Of a DNA stretch of 64,000 nucleotides, positions 25,552 to 34,235 are shown in pieces. Each line of letters starts with the position of its first letter. The stretch's first letter is position 1. Position numbers and translations under genes: made by a program. The notes beneath the pieces were generated by a model. That model saw only the letters and a list, made by a program, of their open reading frames with translations, was not told the origin of the DNA and searched no databases. The DNA comes from Deltaproteobacteria bacterium (GTDB lineage Bacteria > Desulfobacterota > Desulfomonilia > UBA1062). The stretch spans positions 62,001 through 126,000 of the forward strand of contig JAKPPU010000056.1 of assembly GCA_029547185.1 (NCBI GenBank). Direction: 5' to 3'.

Positions 25552-26481
25552 TCACGTGATCGTGAGCCACCGGTATTCCCGGATATGGTCCAGGAGCTCG
25601 AAGATGATCTCCTGCCTCTCCGTGCTGCAGGCCCGGGACGTGAAGATCATCCTCATATCGCCCGTCCGTCGGATCGGCAGAAGATCGAGGAGAGATCCGG
25701 TTCGGGCAGTCTTCCCACAGGCAGCGGCTGCACGCATGAGATGCGAAAACCGGATAGTGAACTCGCTGTGCTTGAAGAGCCTTATTTCACGCGGGTACGA
25801 ATCGAGCTTTAAGCCCCTCTCGAGGTAGCGCATATCCTCCGGGATGATGGGGTCGGACGAGTGTTCGGTGAGAAAGGCGGGAATGTTCCTGCGGCAGATC
25901 GCCTCGACGATCCTGATGGCGCCGACATTGAGGCAGAAGCTCTCGCATGAAGGGATATCGAGGTCATAGGCGCGGATGACTTCCGCTGCCTCTTCCGGGA
26001 TGTCTGCCGGATCTATTCCTGTCATGGTATCGAGATCCCCGATCACCTCGTTGACGATGAGAAGATCGATCCCGGAGATCGCACCGATCATCTCATGGGC
26101 ATCGGCCTGGATGGAGGTCGTTTTCGAAGACCAGGGGGCCAGGCGCTTCCGCTGCCTCTTGAGGAGGCTTTTTGAAAGGTCGAGCATGTAGACCCGGTCG
26201 ATGAGGTGCCCGTACTCGCTCAGGAGACCCTGCATGAGGCTTCCGTATCCGCCCCCGATTTCGCAGACGGCAGCGCCCTTTTTGAGGAGCCCCTCTCTGA
26301 GAAGGAAGTCCCCGACCATGGCGCCATAGCTTCTCGGCCTTTCGAGGGCAACCGCATAGGGGGAATCGATCCGGGCGAACGATTCGCAGATCGTGAACTC
26401 TTTCATGAGATCGATGGGTGCAGACCTATGGAATTGGGCCGTGGAGTTCACTTCTGCCATGGAAGCAGATCTATACAGCAT
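25552..26481 (-). CDS. class I SAM-dependent methyltransferase-like protein
   Basis: 309 residues. Motif I of a Rossmann methyltransferase is clear (AAVCEIGGGYGSLMQGLL, about 70-87), followed by an acidic strand end (VYMLDLS), an Asp-containing IQADAHE and IDLLIVNEVIGDLDT. The order, with PYAVALERPRSYGAMVGDFL before motif I, recalls MidA/NDUFAF7-type enzymes, but the match is loose. The C-terminal third is not recognised. It is divergent from htrA with 86 bp between. The substrate is unknown. Confidence 0.65.
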   Translation of the reverse strand: MLYRSASMAEVNSTAQFHRSAPIDLMKEFTICESFARIDSPYAVALERPRSYGAMVGDFLLREGLLKKGAAVCEIGGGYGSLMQGLLSEYGHLIDRVYMLDLSKSLLKRQRKRLAPWSSKTTSIQADAHEMIGAISGIDLLIVNEVIGDLDTMTGIDPADIPEEAAEVIRAYDLDIPSCESFCLNVGAIRIVEAICRRNIPAFLTEHSSDPIIPEDMRYLERGLKLDSYPREIRLFKHSEFTIRFSHLMRAAAACGKTARTGSLLDLLPIRRTGDMRMIFTSRACSTERQEIIFELLDHIREYRWLTIT

Positions 26482-26506
26482 TTCAAGAGCCGTGTACAGG
26501 ATCGAC

Positions 26507-26534
26507 TTGAGTTGCCTTCCAGGATTGTTATATG
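26507..26534 (+). promoter_or_regulatory. candidate sigma-70 promoter of htrA
   Basis: TTGAGT (26507-26512), 16-bp spacer, TATATG (26529-26534), about 33 bp before the predicted start codon. Confidence 0.45.
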
Positions 26535-26567
26535 GTAATCGAGGTTGTCCAAAGGGAGGTAGTATCC

Positions 26568-27953
26568 ATGCAAAAGATAATCAACGCAGGCCTTGTAGGC
26601 TTTCTTATCTTCTTCATATTTACCTGTGCGGCTCAGGCTCAGGAGCTTCAGCCTTCAGAGAAAAACTGGGTCCAGGCTGCAGCGGAAAAAGCCCTTCCCT
26701 CGGTCGTGAACATTGCCTCCTCAAAAAAAGTCAAGGTCAATCCGTTTCCTTTTTCAAGCGATCCCTTCTTCAGGGATTTCTTCGGCAGAGGAGTTCCCCA
26801 GGAGCGGATACAGAGGGCGCTCGGATCGGGAGTTATCGTTTCGGAAAACGGGATCATCGTTACCAACAACCACGTCGTTGGCGGTGCGGATGAGGTGGAG
26901 GTCTTCACTTCCGACGGACGGAATTTTCCCGCCAAGATTATCGGAACCGATCCCCAGAGCGACGTTGCCGTCATTAAGATCGATGCCAAAGGGCTTCCTG
27001 CCATCAAGACGGCAGACTCATCGAAGCTTCACATCGGGGACTTCGTCCTGGCAGTCGGGAATCCTTTCGGCCTGCAGCAGACAGTCACTCACGGAATCAT
27101 CAGTGCGCTCGGGCGCTCGGGCCTGGGCATCACCGATTACGAGAATTTCATTCAGACCGATGCGCCGATTAATCCCGGCAATTCCGGGGGCGCGCTGGTG
27201 AATACGAAAGGAGAGCTCATCGGGCTCAATACCGCCATTCTCTCCCAGAGCGGAGGGAGCGTGGGCATCGGCTTCGCGATCCCGGTCAATCTCGTCATGG
27301 GCGTTGTCCGGAGCATCGAGAAGACCGGGAAGGTGGTGCGGGGCTGGATGGGCGTATCGGCGCAGGAGATTACCCCACAGATAGCCAAGGCTATGGGGCT
27401 TGAGACGACGAGAGGAGCGCTCGTCGTGGAGGTGGAGAACGGATCCCCTGCCCAGAAGGCAGGCATCAAGCAGGGAGACGTTCTCGTTTCCATCAACGGG
27501 AACGAGGTCAGGGACGCCTCTTCCATACGGCTGTACATATCAGAGGTCCTTCCCGGAACCAAGGTTCCCGTACGCCTGATCCGGAACGGGAAGACCCTGA
27601 CCGTGAATGTGACCATGGGGGATCTCTCCAAGGCTCAGAATGCCGGAGAAAAATACACCGTCAAGGATAACAGATTCCTCGAGGGTGCAACCGTTTCGGA
27701 TCTCACGTCAGGCATCCGGGAAACTTTGAAAATTGCCGACAACATCAAGGGGGTCGTTACCGTCAGCGTGCAGGAGAACACGCCTGCCGCGAGCATGGGG
27801 ATCCGGCCGAGCGATGTGATCGTCCAGATCAACGGCATGAAGATCGGAAACCTCTCCGAATTCAAGCAAGCGCTCAAGAAAATGCAGGGAAGAAAGGCTA
27901 CGATCGGCATCTACCGGCAGGGAATGCTCATGACCATGACGCTTGTCCGGTAA
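26568..27953 (+). CDS. degP: periplasmic serine endoprotease HtrA/DegP family
   Basis: 461 residues. It degrades or refolds misfolded envelope proteins in the periplasm. The signal peptide is about 1-25 (FFIFTCAAQA-Q). The trypsin-like domain has the full triad His102 (TNNHVVGG), Asp132 (PQSDVAVI) and Ser206 (NPGNSGGAL). Two PDZ domains follow (about 265-355 and 375-460). The start is ATG 26568 with AAAGGGAGGT upstream, not the earlier in-frame 26532, because it gives a proper signal sequence. dtd follows 46 bp later on the same strand. DegP and DegQ cannot be separated by sequence alone. Confidence 0.94.
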   Translation: MQKIINAGLVGFLIFFIFTCAAQAQELQPSEKNWVQAAAEKALPSVVNIASSKKVKVNPFPFSSDPFFRDFFGRGVPQERIQRALGSGVIVSENGIIVTNNHVVGGADEVEVFTSDGRNFPAKIIGTDPQSDVAVIKIDAKGLPAIKTADSSKLHIGDFVLAVGNPFGLQQTVTHGIISALGRSGLGITDYENFIQTDAPINPGNSGGALVNTKGELIGLNTAILSQSGGSVGIGFAIPVNLVMGVVRSIEKTGKVVRGWMGVSAQEITPQIAKAMGLETTRGALVVEVENGSPAQKAGIKQGDVLVSINGNEVRDASSIRLYISEVLPGTKVPVRLIRNGKTLTVNVTMGDLSKAQNAGEKYTVKDNRFLEGATVSDLTSGIRETLKIADNIKGVVTVSVQENTPAASMGIRPSDVIVQINGMKIGNLSEFKQALKKMQGRKATIGIYRQGMLMTMTLVR

Positions 27954-27999
27954 CGCGGAGGAAGGCCCAAGCCTGACGGCAGAGCGTGAGGAGACAGAC

Positions 28000-28452
28000 A
28001 TGCGTGCGGTGGTCCAGCGGGTGAAAGGCGCTTCGGTCTCGGTAGACGGGAAAGAGATCTCTCGGATCGGCAGGGGAGTGTGCTGCCTCATAGGCGTGAA
28101 AGCAGGGGACGGGGATAGCGATGTCGATTACATCTCTTCGAAGATCTGCAGCCTGAGAATCTTCGACGACGAGGAAGGGCTCATGAATCTCAGCGTCGGG
28201 GAGGTGCAGGGGGAAATCCTCCTGATATCCCAGTTTACCCTGCTCGGCGATGCCCGCAAAGGCAGGAGGCCTTCGTACTCGACGGCGGAGAAGCCCGAGA
28301 GTGCCCAGGCGCTCTTCGATGAGGTCGTCAGACGCGTCTCCTCGCTCCATGGAGGGAAGGTCGTCACAGGAAAATTCCAGACAACGATGGATGTCCGTAT
28401 CCATAACTACGGCCCTGTCACCATCCTCCTGGACAGCAGAAAGCTTCTCTGA
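28000..28452 (+). CDS. dtd: D-aminoacyl-tRNA deacylase
   Basis: 150 residues. It hydrolyses D-aminoacyl-tRNA and mischarged Gly-tRNA-Ala. The start MRAVVQRVKGASVSVDG, the SQFTLLGD strand, the GRRPSYSTAEKPE motif and the end NYGPVTILLDS are the family blocks; the last corresponds to the region of the Gly-cisPro motif. GTGAGGAG precedes ATG 28000. It is probably co-transcribed with htrA. Confidence 0.94.
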   Translation: MRAVVQRVKGASVSVDGKEISRIGRGVCCLIGVKAGDGDSDVDYISSKICSLRIFDDEEGLMNLSVGEVQGEILLISQFTLLGDARKGRRPSYSTAEKPESAQALFDEVVRRVSSLHGGKVVTGKFQTTMDVRIHNYGPVTILLDSRKLL

Positions 28453-28463
28453 GCAGGGCCGGG

Positions 28464-28811
28464 TTACCGGAAGGCGTTTATTCTTTCGAGGAGCTTGTTC
28501 TCGGGCATGGCGCCGACGATGTCCCCTGCCTTCTGGCCGTTTTTGAACACGATCAGATTCGGTATGGATCTGATGCCGTACTTCGATGCGGTCCGGGGAT
28601 TGCCCTCGACATCGAGCTTGGCAAAGACAATGTCTCCCTGGTGCTTCTTTGCAAGGCTTTCGATGATCGGGCCGAGCATCCTGCATGGTCCGCACCACTC
28701 AGCCCAGCAGTCGACGACGATGAAGGGGTATTTTTCCACAGCCTTGTCGATATCATCATCGGTCAATACAATCGGAGCCTCGGGATTATCCACGAATTTT
28801 TCCTCGTTCAT
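28464..28811 (-). CDS. trxA: thioredoxin
   Basis: 115 residues. It has the classical active site WCGPC (Cys40, Cys43) and the cis-proline loop SIPNLIVFKNG. The N-terminus is extended by about 12 residues (MNEEKFVDNPEA) compared with E. coli TrxA. It lies 24 bp downstream of trxB, its reductase, in the arsR-trxB-trxA operon. Confidence 0.95.
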   Translation of the reverse strand: MNEEKFVDNPEAPIVLTDDDIDKAVEKYPFIVVDCWAEWCGPCRMLGPIIESLAKKHQGDIVFAKLDVEGNPRTASKYGIRSIPNLIVFKNGQKAGDIVGAMPENKLLERINAFR

Positions 28812-28835
28812 GCAACCCTCCTTTGCTTGCTTCTC

Positions 28836-29795
28836 TTAGCGGGCTTCCCAGGAAACGTACGCATTTCCTTTGAGATCCTGGATATACTGCTCCGATGCAA
28901 ACGCTGCGGTTGCCCCATCCCCACAGGCCGTTACCACCTGACGCAGCAGCTTTTCCGTGCAGTCTCCGCAGGCAAAAATGCCTTTTGCAGACGTCCTCAT
29001 CATGGCGTCGACCTTGATGAAGCCGTCCTTATCGCACGCGACGAGTCCTCTGACAAACCCGGTATTGGGAACGTTCCCCGTAAAGATGAAAACCCCGTCG
29101 ACGTCGATGGTTCTCTTCTTTGAAGGATCTGTTGAGTCGCTGAGCCTGACTCCCTTCACCACGGTATCGCCGATTATTTCATCCACGATGGAATTCCATG
29201 CGAAATCGATCTTGTCGTTGGCAAAGGCCTGATCCTGAAGGACCTTTGTGGCCCGGAGACGGTCCCTGCGGTGGATGACGGTAACCTTTCTGGCAAACCT
29301 CGTGAGAAAGAGGGCCTCCTGAATCGCGGCATTTCCCCCTCCCACGACGGCCACGTGAGCATCCCGGTAAAAAGGCGCATCGCACGTCGCACAATACGAC
29401 ACTCCTCTTCCCGTATACTCCTGCTCGCCGGGGACATCAAGGCGGGCGTATTCGGTCCCTGTCGCGAGGATGACGGTGAAGGCCTCATAGGCGGCCTCAT
29501 GGGTGTTTGCCCTCCATGCCTCCTTGCCGTCATGGGTGATCTGCTCGAGAGAGATCACATCGTCTTCCACCACTTCGAGCCCGAATGACACTGCCTGCTC
29601 TTTGAACCTCTCGATCAAGTCGTATCCGTTTATCCCGCCGGGGAACCCGGGATAGTTCTCCACGATGTCGGTGGTGGTTATCAGGCTCGGGTTCGCCTGA
29701 CTGGTCAGCATGAGTGTTTTCAGCTTGGACCTGGATGCATAAATGCCGGCGGTCAGGCCTGCCGGGCCTGAGCCGATGATGATCGTGTCGTACAT
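28836..29795 (-). CDS. trxB: thioredoxin reductase
   Basis: 319 residues, the low-molecular-weight flavoprotein type that passes electrons from NADPH to thioredoxin. FAD motif GSGPAGLTAGIYASR (8-22), redox disulfide CATC (Cys135-Cys138), NAD(P)-binding VVGGGNAAIQEA, and the FACGDCTEKLLRQ C-terminal FAD motif are present. The NADPH-ribose region reads VIHRRDRLRA, which retains the arginines expected for NADPH. It starts 4 bp after the arsR stop. Confidence 0.95.
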   Translation of the reverse strand: MYDTIIIGSGPAGLTAGIYASRSKLKTLMLTSQANPSLITTTDIVENYPGFPGGINGYDLIERFKEQAVSFGLEVVEDDVISLEQITHDGKEAWRANTHEAAYEAFTVILATGTEYARLDVPGEQEYTGRGVSYCATCDAPFYRDAHVAVVGGGNAAIQEALFLTRFARKVTVIHRRDRLRATKVLQDQAFANDKIDFAWNSIVDEIIGDTVVKGVRLSDSTDPSKKRTIDVDGVFIFTGNVPNTGFVRGLVACDKDGFIKVDAMMRTSAKGIFACGDCTEKLLRQVVTACGDGATAAFASEQYIQDLKGNAYVSWEAR

Positions 29796-29799
29796 GTCT

Positions 29800-30081
29800 T
29801 CAACCTTCTTGCGGCCTCTCTTCCAGGATATTGATGAGCTTCTGGATCTTCTGAGGGTCTCTGAGATAGTAACACTTAAGATTGCCTTTCCGGATACAGT
29901 CCACGATCCCGTTTATCTTCAGGATCGACAGGTGCTGAGATGCATTTGCCTGACGGATATTAAGGGTGTTTTCAACCTCCCCAACGCACTTTTGACCCTT
30001 GATGAGCTCTCGTGCAATCATGAGCCTCACTGGATGCCCGAGTGCCTTTAAATAGGAAGCAGTCGTCTCATTTTGCGACAT
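29800..30081 (-). CDS. ArsR/SmtB family transcriptional regulator
   Basis: 93 residues, one winged helix-turn-helix (recognition region IRQANASQHLSILKINGIV). Three cysteines, Cys32 (GQKCVGEVE), Cys62 and Cys70, lie at or near the positions used by metal-, sulfur- or redox-sensing family members; the ELCVCDL metal motif is replaced by QKCVGEVE. It is the first gene of the operon with trxB-trxA, so it probably controls the thioredoxin system and itself. The palindrome ATATTAATAT at 30109-30118 overlaps the predicted -10, as for an autorepressor. Confidence 0.88.
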   Translation of the reverse strand: MSQNETTASYLKALGHPVRLMIARELIKGQKCVGEVENTLNIRQANASQHLSILKINGIVDCIRKGNLKCYYLRDPQKIQKLINILEERPQEG

Positions 30082-30108
30082 GGCGAGTTCCTTTACAACC
30101 TTATTTTT

Positions 30109-30142
30109 ATATTAATATGTGATGATAAATCAGGGCTGTCAA
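30109..30142 (-). promoter_or_regulatory. promoter and candidate ArsR operator of arsR-trxB-trxA
   Basis: On the minus strand, TTGACA (30142-30137), 17-bp spacer, CATATT (30119-30114). The perfect 10-bp palindrome ATATTAATAT (30109-30118) covers the -10, inside a wider imperfect A/T-rich dyad. Confidence 0.6.
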
Positions 30143-30214
30143 GCCTTGATTTCTCTGGGTCTCTAGGAGTATGGTTAAAATACATGATAAAACATTTTTC
30201 CCGGGGGTCAAGAT

Positions 30215-30739
30215 ATGAAGAGGCTTTTACCCGTAGCAACCCTTATCGCGGTGTTTTTTCCTGCTGTCTGCCTTGCGAGCGGGTATGTGCTCGTGAATTA
30301 CGGGATAGGGGGGAAGGTCGACGAGCCGAGCCTCGGAGTGGAGCTGGGGGGCATTTTCCTCTCCGACCTTCATCCCACGGGAGGGGCGCTGAGCCTGGGT
30401 CTCGGGGTGAGCATTGCAGATACCGATGAAAATCCTCCTTCCACCGGGGAGCCTTTTAATACTCGTACAAAATTCAATGACGGCAACGAGCAGGAGATCG
30501 ACGTGACCTTCGGGGCGGAGATGATTCCTTCGTTCTTTGCCGTGGCCGGAGTCGGCTACGCCAGCCAGGATACCGTCACGATCGGCAGCGATGCCGGACA
30601 GGCTGTTGAAGTGGGTTCGGACACGGACAGAAACGCCACCTGGATGCTCGGGGCGCGGTATGTCATCGAGGGACTCAACTTAGGGCTCGGCTTCCACTCC
30701 AGGCGGGGGGTCATGGCAAGTGTGGGCATAGCCTTCTGA
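30215..30739 (+). CDS. small outer-membrane beta-barrel protein
   Basis: 174 residues. A signal peptide (about 1-21, ending CLA-S) is followed by alternating amphipathic strands (GVELGGIFLSD, ALSLGLGVSIADT, EIDVTFGAEMIPSFFAVAGVGYAS, TWMLGARYVIEGLNLGLGFHSRR) and a C-terminal Phe (MASVGIAF), the pattern of an eight-stranded outer-membrane barrel. No specific family is recognised. It is divergent from arsR and lies 49 bp before the COG3014 lipoprotein gene, possibly in the same transcript. Confidence 0.7.
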   Translation: MKRLLPVATLIAVFFPAVCLASGYVLVNYGIGGKVDEPSLGVELGGIFLSDLHPTGGALSLGLGVSIADTDENPPSTGEPFNTRTKFNDGNEQEIDVTFGAEMIPSFFAVAGVGYASQDTVTIGSDAGQAVEVGSDTDRNATWMLGARYVIEGLNLGLGFHSRRGVMASVGIAF

Positions 30740-30788
30740 CCACGGAAGGCCGAGCTTTCCTGATACCCGGAGAAACCGTACCAGCCTT

Positions 30789-32192
30789 ATGAAAATGTAT
30801 CACACACGTCTGCTGTTCTCTTTTTCCATCATCCTTCTCATCGCCGCGGGTTGTGCGGATCTGGGGAGCTATACGAGAATGACGGACCAGGCAAGGCTCT
30901 CCATCTCCCAGGGCAGGTTCGAGGATGCGCTCACGGTTTTTCCCGAAAAATCGGCACGGGGAAGGAATGAGGTTCTCGTACGGCTGGAGCGGGCGCTGCT
31001 CCTCCAGAACATGGGAAGATACGATGAGAGCGCCAGAGAGTTCGAGCTCGCAGTCGCAAGGATAAGAGGCTACGAGGGCAAGGCGGTCGTCTCCGCAACC
31101 AGGACCGCCTCGCAGATAGGCTCCCTCATACTGAATGAAAAAGTCAGGCCCTACGAAGGCGAGGATTTCGAGAAGATCCTTATCCACGCCTTCGATGCTG
31201 TGAACTACCTCATGAAGGGTGATCTGGAGGGTGCGAGGGTAGAGATACGGAATGCCTATCAGCGGCAGAACGAGCTCTACGCCAGGCATGAGAAAGAGCT
31301 CGAGAAGGCGGCAAAGGAGAGCAGAGGCGCAAGCTGGGAGCAGTCTTTTCAGAAGGCCGACAGGAGCAGGTACGAAGAGCTCAGGCAGAAGTCCGACAAC
31401 GTCTTGAGCGTCTATCAGAATGCCTTTGCCTACTACATCTCATCGCTCGTCTACGAACTCGGCGGAGAGAAGGACGAAGCCTACATCGATCTGAAGAAGG
31501 CGATCCTCGCCGCTCCGTGGTCGAAGAGTATCCAGAAAGATCTCATCCGGCTGAGCAGAGATCTCGGATATCCTGATGACGAGAAAAAGTGGCAGGCGGA
31601 TTACGGAAACCTCGGGAGCGGATATGGCAGGGGGGTGGATGTGTTTGTGATCTTCCAGCATGGGGCGGCGCCCGTCAAGGAGGCCCTGCAAGTCCCCATT
31701 CCCCTCTCCGAGGGAGGATTCGTCTTCACATCCCTGCCCGTATACCGGTTCATCCCGTCGGGCATCCGATCGTGTACGGTGACCTATAATGGACAAGAGC
31801 TCGAAACCTCGCCCGTATCGGATATCGAAGCGATCGCTTCGAGGAATCTGCTCGACCGGTACCCGATACTCTTTGCGAAGCAGGTTGCGCGCTCGTATCT
31901 CAAGGCGCGGATGACGAACAAGCTCTCCAAGGATTACGGTGCGATCGGTGCGGTCACCGGCACGCTGGCTTCGGCCGTCACCGAACAGGCGGATTTGCGG
32001 ACATGGGCGGTTCTGCCGAAGGAGATCCAGGTCGCAAGGATCTTCATCCCCAAGGAGACGAGGGCGATCACCGTCAGGAGCATTCCCACCAACCACGAGC
32101 ACCTCGTCGATGTGAACGAAGGAGCCCGGCACCTGATCGTACTGTGCAGGGACACGGATGCCGGTTTATCTCTCCAGACAAAAGCTTATTAG
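30789..32192 (+). CDS. COG3014 family lipoprotein
   Basis: 467 residues. A lipobox IAAGC (Cys22, followed by Ala) predicts an outer-membrane lipoprotein. The N-terminal half is TPR-like helical (about 28-250); the C-terminal half contains GYGRGVDVFVIFQHGAAPVKE and FIPSGIR, typical of the COG3014 family. In gamma-proteobacteria this family is encoded with YcfL-like and LpoB-like lipoproteins, and both follow here with 16- and 21-bp gaps, so the three form an operon. A role in regulating peptidoglycan synthase at the envelope is inferred from LpoB only. Confidence 0.82.
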   Translation: MKMYHTRLLFSFSIILLIAAGCADLGSYTRMTDQARLSISQGRFEDALTVFPEKSARGRNEVLVRLERALLLQNMGRYDESAREFELAVARIRGYEGKAVVSATRTASQIGSLILNEKVRPYEGEDFEKILIHAFDAVNYLMKGDLEGARVEIRNAYQRQNELYARHEKELEKAAKESRGASWEQSFQKADRSRYEELRQKSDNVLSVYQNAFAYYISSLVYELGGEKDEAYIDLKKAILAAPWSKSIQKDLIRLSRDLGYPDDEKKWQADYGNLGSGYGRGVDVFVIFQHGAAPVKEALQVPIPLSEGGFVFTSLPVYRFIPSGIRSCTVTYNGQELETSPVSDIEAIASRNLLDRYPILFAKQVARSYLKARMTNKLSKDYGAIGAVTGTLASAVTEQADLRTWAVLPKEIQVARIFIPKETRAITVRSIPTNHEHLVDVNEGARHLIVLCRDTDAGLSLQTKAY

Positions 32193-32208
32193 ACAGGAGG
32201 CCAAAGAA

Positions 32209-32646
32209 ATGATGACAAGGGGAAGGGTCTGTTTATGGATGGTTGCCCTGCTTCTGTTTGCGTGTGCAGGCACGGCGCCCAACATCCTGCATGTACAGGC
32301 AGGACCGGGGGGATTGAGCTCCAAGAAGGAGGAAATCAATGACAAGTGGCTGGCCCGCAACCTCTCCTTCGGTGAGGTGAGCGTACGGCCCCTTGGGACC
32401 GATTCATCCATGGAAGCCCAGGTGATGATACAAAACGAGACGAAACGGGATGTCTTCTTTGAGTACAGGTTCATCTGGCGAGACGCGGCAGGGTTTGAGA
32501 TCTCCTCGAATACCAGCTGGATACCCGCATCCCTTTCGGCAAAGGAGGCGCGTCCGTTCAAGTCTGCGGCCCCGGGACCCAATGCCGTGAGCTTCGAATG
32601 CATGGTCAGGAAGACGCACCCCATCACGTATTCAGGATCTAAATAA
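32209..32646 (+). CDS. YcfL-like (DUF1425) lipoprotein
   Basis: 145 residues. The start is ATG 32209, with AGGAGG 8 bases upstream; an earlier in-frame start at 32158 is inside the previous gene and gives no clean signal. Lipobox LFAC (Cys19, then Ala). The folded part (LSFGEVSVRPLG, AQVMIQNETKRDVFFEYRFIWRDAAGFEI) fits the Ig-like DUF1425 family, in which YcfL of E. coli is the best-known member. It is the middle gene of the three-lipoprotein operon. Confidence 0.75.
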   Translation: MMTRGRVCLWMVALLLFACAGTAPNILHVQAGPGGLSSKKEEINDKWLARNLSFGEVSVRPLGTDSSMEAQVMIQNETKRDVFFEYRFIWRDAAGFEISSNTSWIPASLSAKEARPFKSAAPGPNAVSFECMVRKTHPITYSGSK

Positions 32647-32667
32647 TCCTTCAGGAGGAAACGAATC

Positions 32668-33264
32668 ATGAAACGGACCATAGGCATCCTTTCGATCTTT
32701 ATAGCGATGTATTTCATAAGCGGCTGCGCATCGGCCCCGGATGTTTCGTACGGGAACCCCGAGCAGGTCGAGACCGTCACCACCGGATTCGGCTCGACCG
32801 ACCTGCAGATGATCGCGGAGAAAATGGTGAATTCCCTGCTCGCAACGCCGGTGCTCTCCTCGGGCCGGCGGCCGGTCTTCTATGTCCATCAGGTCAAGAA
32901 CATGACCGACGAGCACATCGATACCAAGTCCGTGACCGACAAGATCAGGGTTACCCTCTTAAAGTCGGGAAGGGTCCAGTTCTCGGCAGTCAACGAGGTG
33001 AATGACGAGATCCTCAAGCAGCTCGAGTACCAGACGAAGTCCGGAATCGTAGATCCTGCAACCGCCAAGTCTGCCGGGTATCAGGTCGGGGCCGACTACT
33101 TTCTCTTCGGTGAGATAAGCTCCATCAGGAAGGCTGCCGGCCGGGTCCAGGACGTCTACTTCAAGTTCACCATGAACCTCGTGAACATCAAAACCGGCCT
33201 CATCGAGTGGGCCGACGAAAAGGAGATCAGAAAGCAGGCGAAGAAACCCCTTCTCGGAGGGTGA
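32668..33264 (+). CDS. lpoB: LpoB-like penicillin-binding-protein activator lipoprotein
   Basis: 198 residues. Lipobox ISGC (Cys20, then Ala) predicts outer-membrane lipidation. The body (FYVHQVKNMTDEHIDTKSVTDKIRVTLLKSG, GADYFLFGEISSI, VDVYFKFTMNLVNIKTGLIEW-type segment) matches the LpoB/PenA-activator family, which reaches across the periplasm to stimulate PBP1b. The proline-rich linker of E. coli LpoB is missing. It is the last gene of the COG3014-YcfL-LpoB set and is followed by a strong terminator. Confidence 0.8.
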   Translation: MKRTIGILSIFIAMYFISGCASAPDVSYGNPEQVETVTTGFGSTDLQMIAEKMVNSLLATPVLSSGRRPVFYVHQVKNMTDEHIDTKSVTDKIRVTLLKSGRVQFSAVNEVNDEILKQLEYQTKSGIVDPATAKSAGYQVGADYFLFGEISSIRKAAGRVQDVYFKFTMNLVNIKTGLIEWADEKEIRKQAKKPLLGG

Positions 33265-33287
33265 GCCGGCTCTTCGGGAAAGCGAAC

Positions 33288-33320
33288 GTCCGGCTTTACG
33301 AAGCCGGACTTCTTTTTCTT
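33288..33320 (+). terminator. rho-independent terminator after lpoB
   Basis: GTCCGGCTT-TACG-AAGCCGGAC is a perfect 9-bp stem with a stable tetraloop, followed by TTCTTTTTCTT. It ends the lipoprotein operon. Confidence 0.92.
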
Positions 33321-33415
33321 ATGGTCATGACCAAGAGCAACGATGCCAAACAAAGAGAAAAGGACTGCTCATGATGCAGACTCATGAATATGCGGTGTAA
33401 TGATCCATGTTTGGC

Positions 33416-33444
33416 TTGACTGGATAGCAATATCCATATACATA
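33416..33444 (+). promoter_or_regulatory. candidate sigma-70 promoter of the ICMT-like gene
   Basis: TTGACT (33416-33421), 17-bp spacer, TACATA (33439-33444), about 30 bp before ATG 33473. Confidence 0.45.
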
Positions 33445-33472
33445 GCAGGCAAAGTATTTTGGAGGCGCAAGA

Positions 33473-34021
33473 ATGACGTGGGAGGATAAGCTCGAGAAGA
33501 TCACAAGCAGGACCGTGCCCCTGTATGCAATGATTGTCCTCCTGGTGATTTTTGCCAATCCCAGTTGGACGTCCTGCCTGATCGGAATCATATTCGTCGC
33601 TGCCGGAGAGGCATTGAGATTCTGGGCCACAGGCCACTTGAGAAAGAACGAGGAGCTCACGACCTCGGGGCCGTATGCCCACATGCAGTCCCCTCTGTAT
33701 TTCGGGAGCTTCATCATCGCGACGGGGCTGTGCATCATGGCCAGGAACCCGGTCATCTGGATCCTCATGACGCTGATATTCTTCAAATCATATATCCCGA
33801 GGAAGCAGGAAAGAGAGTGGGGAAGGCTCGAGCGGATGTTCGGCGAGGATTTCCTCAAGTACAAGAGAGAGGTGCCGTACTTCTTCCCGCCCCGGATCGA
33901 ACCGTATCCCGAGGGAGCCAAACATCTCTGGTCGTTCGCAGCGACCATTGAAAACACGGAGCATCAGACAGCCATAGCCGTATTCCTCATTGTCTTTTTC
34001 ATTTTTGTCCGCCTCTTATAG
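33473..34021 (+). CDS. isoprenylcysteine carboxyl methyltransferase/PEMT-type membrane protein
   Basis: 182 residues with hydrophobic segments at about 15-33, 35-50, 75-105 and 160-180. The motif LTTSGPYAHMQSPLYFGSF and the downstream EREWGRLERMFGEDFLKYKREVPYF are the SAM- and substrate-binding signature of the ICMT/PEMT superfamily of integral membrane methyltransferases. Bacterial members methylate lipids or small molecules; the substrate is unknown. GGAGGCG precedes ATG 33473. It is a single gene, separated by a terminator from the lipoprotein operon. Confidence 0.8.
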   Translation: MTWEDKLEKITSRTVPLYAMIVLLVIFANPSWTSCLIGIIFVAAGEALRFWATGHLRKNEELTTSGPYAHMQSPLYFGSFIIATGLCIMARNPVIWILMTLIFFKSYIPRKQEREWGRLERMFGEDFLKYKREVPYFFPPRIEPYPEGAKHLWSFAATIENTEHQTAIAVFLIVFFIFVRLL

Positions 34022-34183
34022 ACAGAAAGCCGGGTTTGAAGGTCTTCAGGCCCGGCCCGCCCACAGACGATTTCCTCGATCGCGGCTATCACAGCCGCCG
34101 TCTCGGTAAGAACATCTTATCAGGGATATCGAGCGGATATCTCTCAGCCTTCAGCGAAAATTGAAGAAGGATCGCACCCTCTC

Positions 34184-34211
34184 TTGACACTTCCGGGCGC
34201 GGATTTATCTT
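34184..34211 (+). promoter_or_regulatory. candidate sigma-70 promoter of the cyclase-ATPase regulator
   Basis: Perfect -35 TTGACA (34184-34189), 16-bp spacer, TATCTT (34206-34211). The start site would be only about 10-20 bases before the coding region. Confidence 0.5.
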
Positions 34212-34235
34212 ATCGGGAGAGAGGATGTGAATGTC

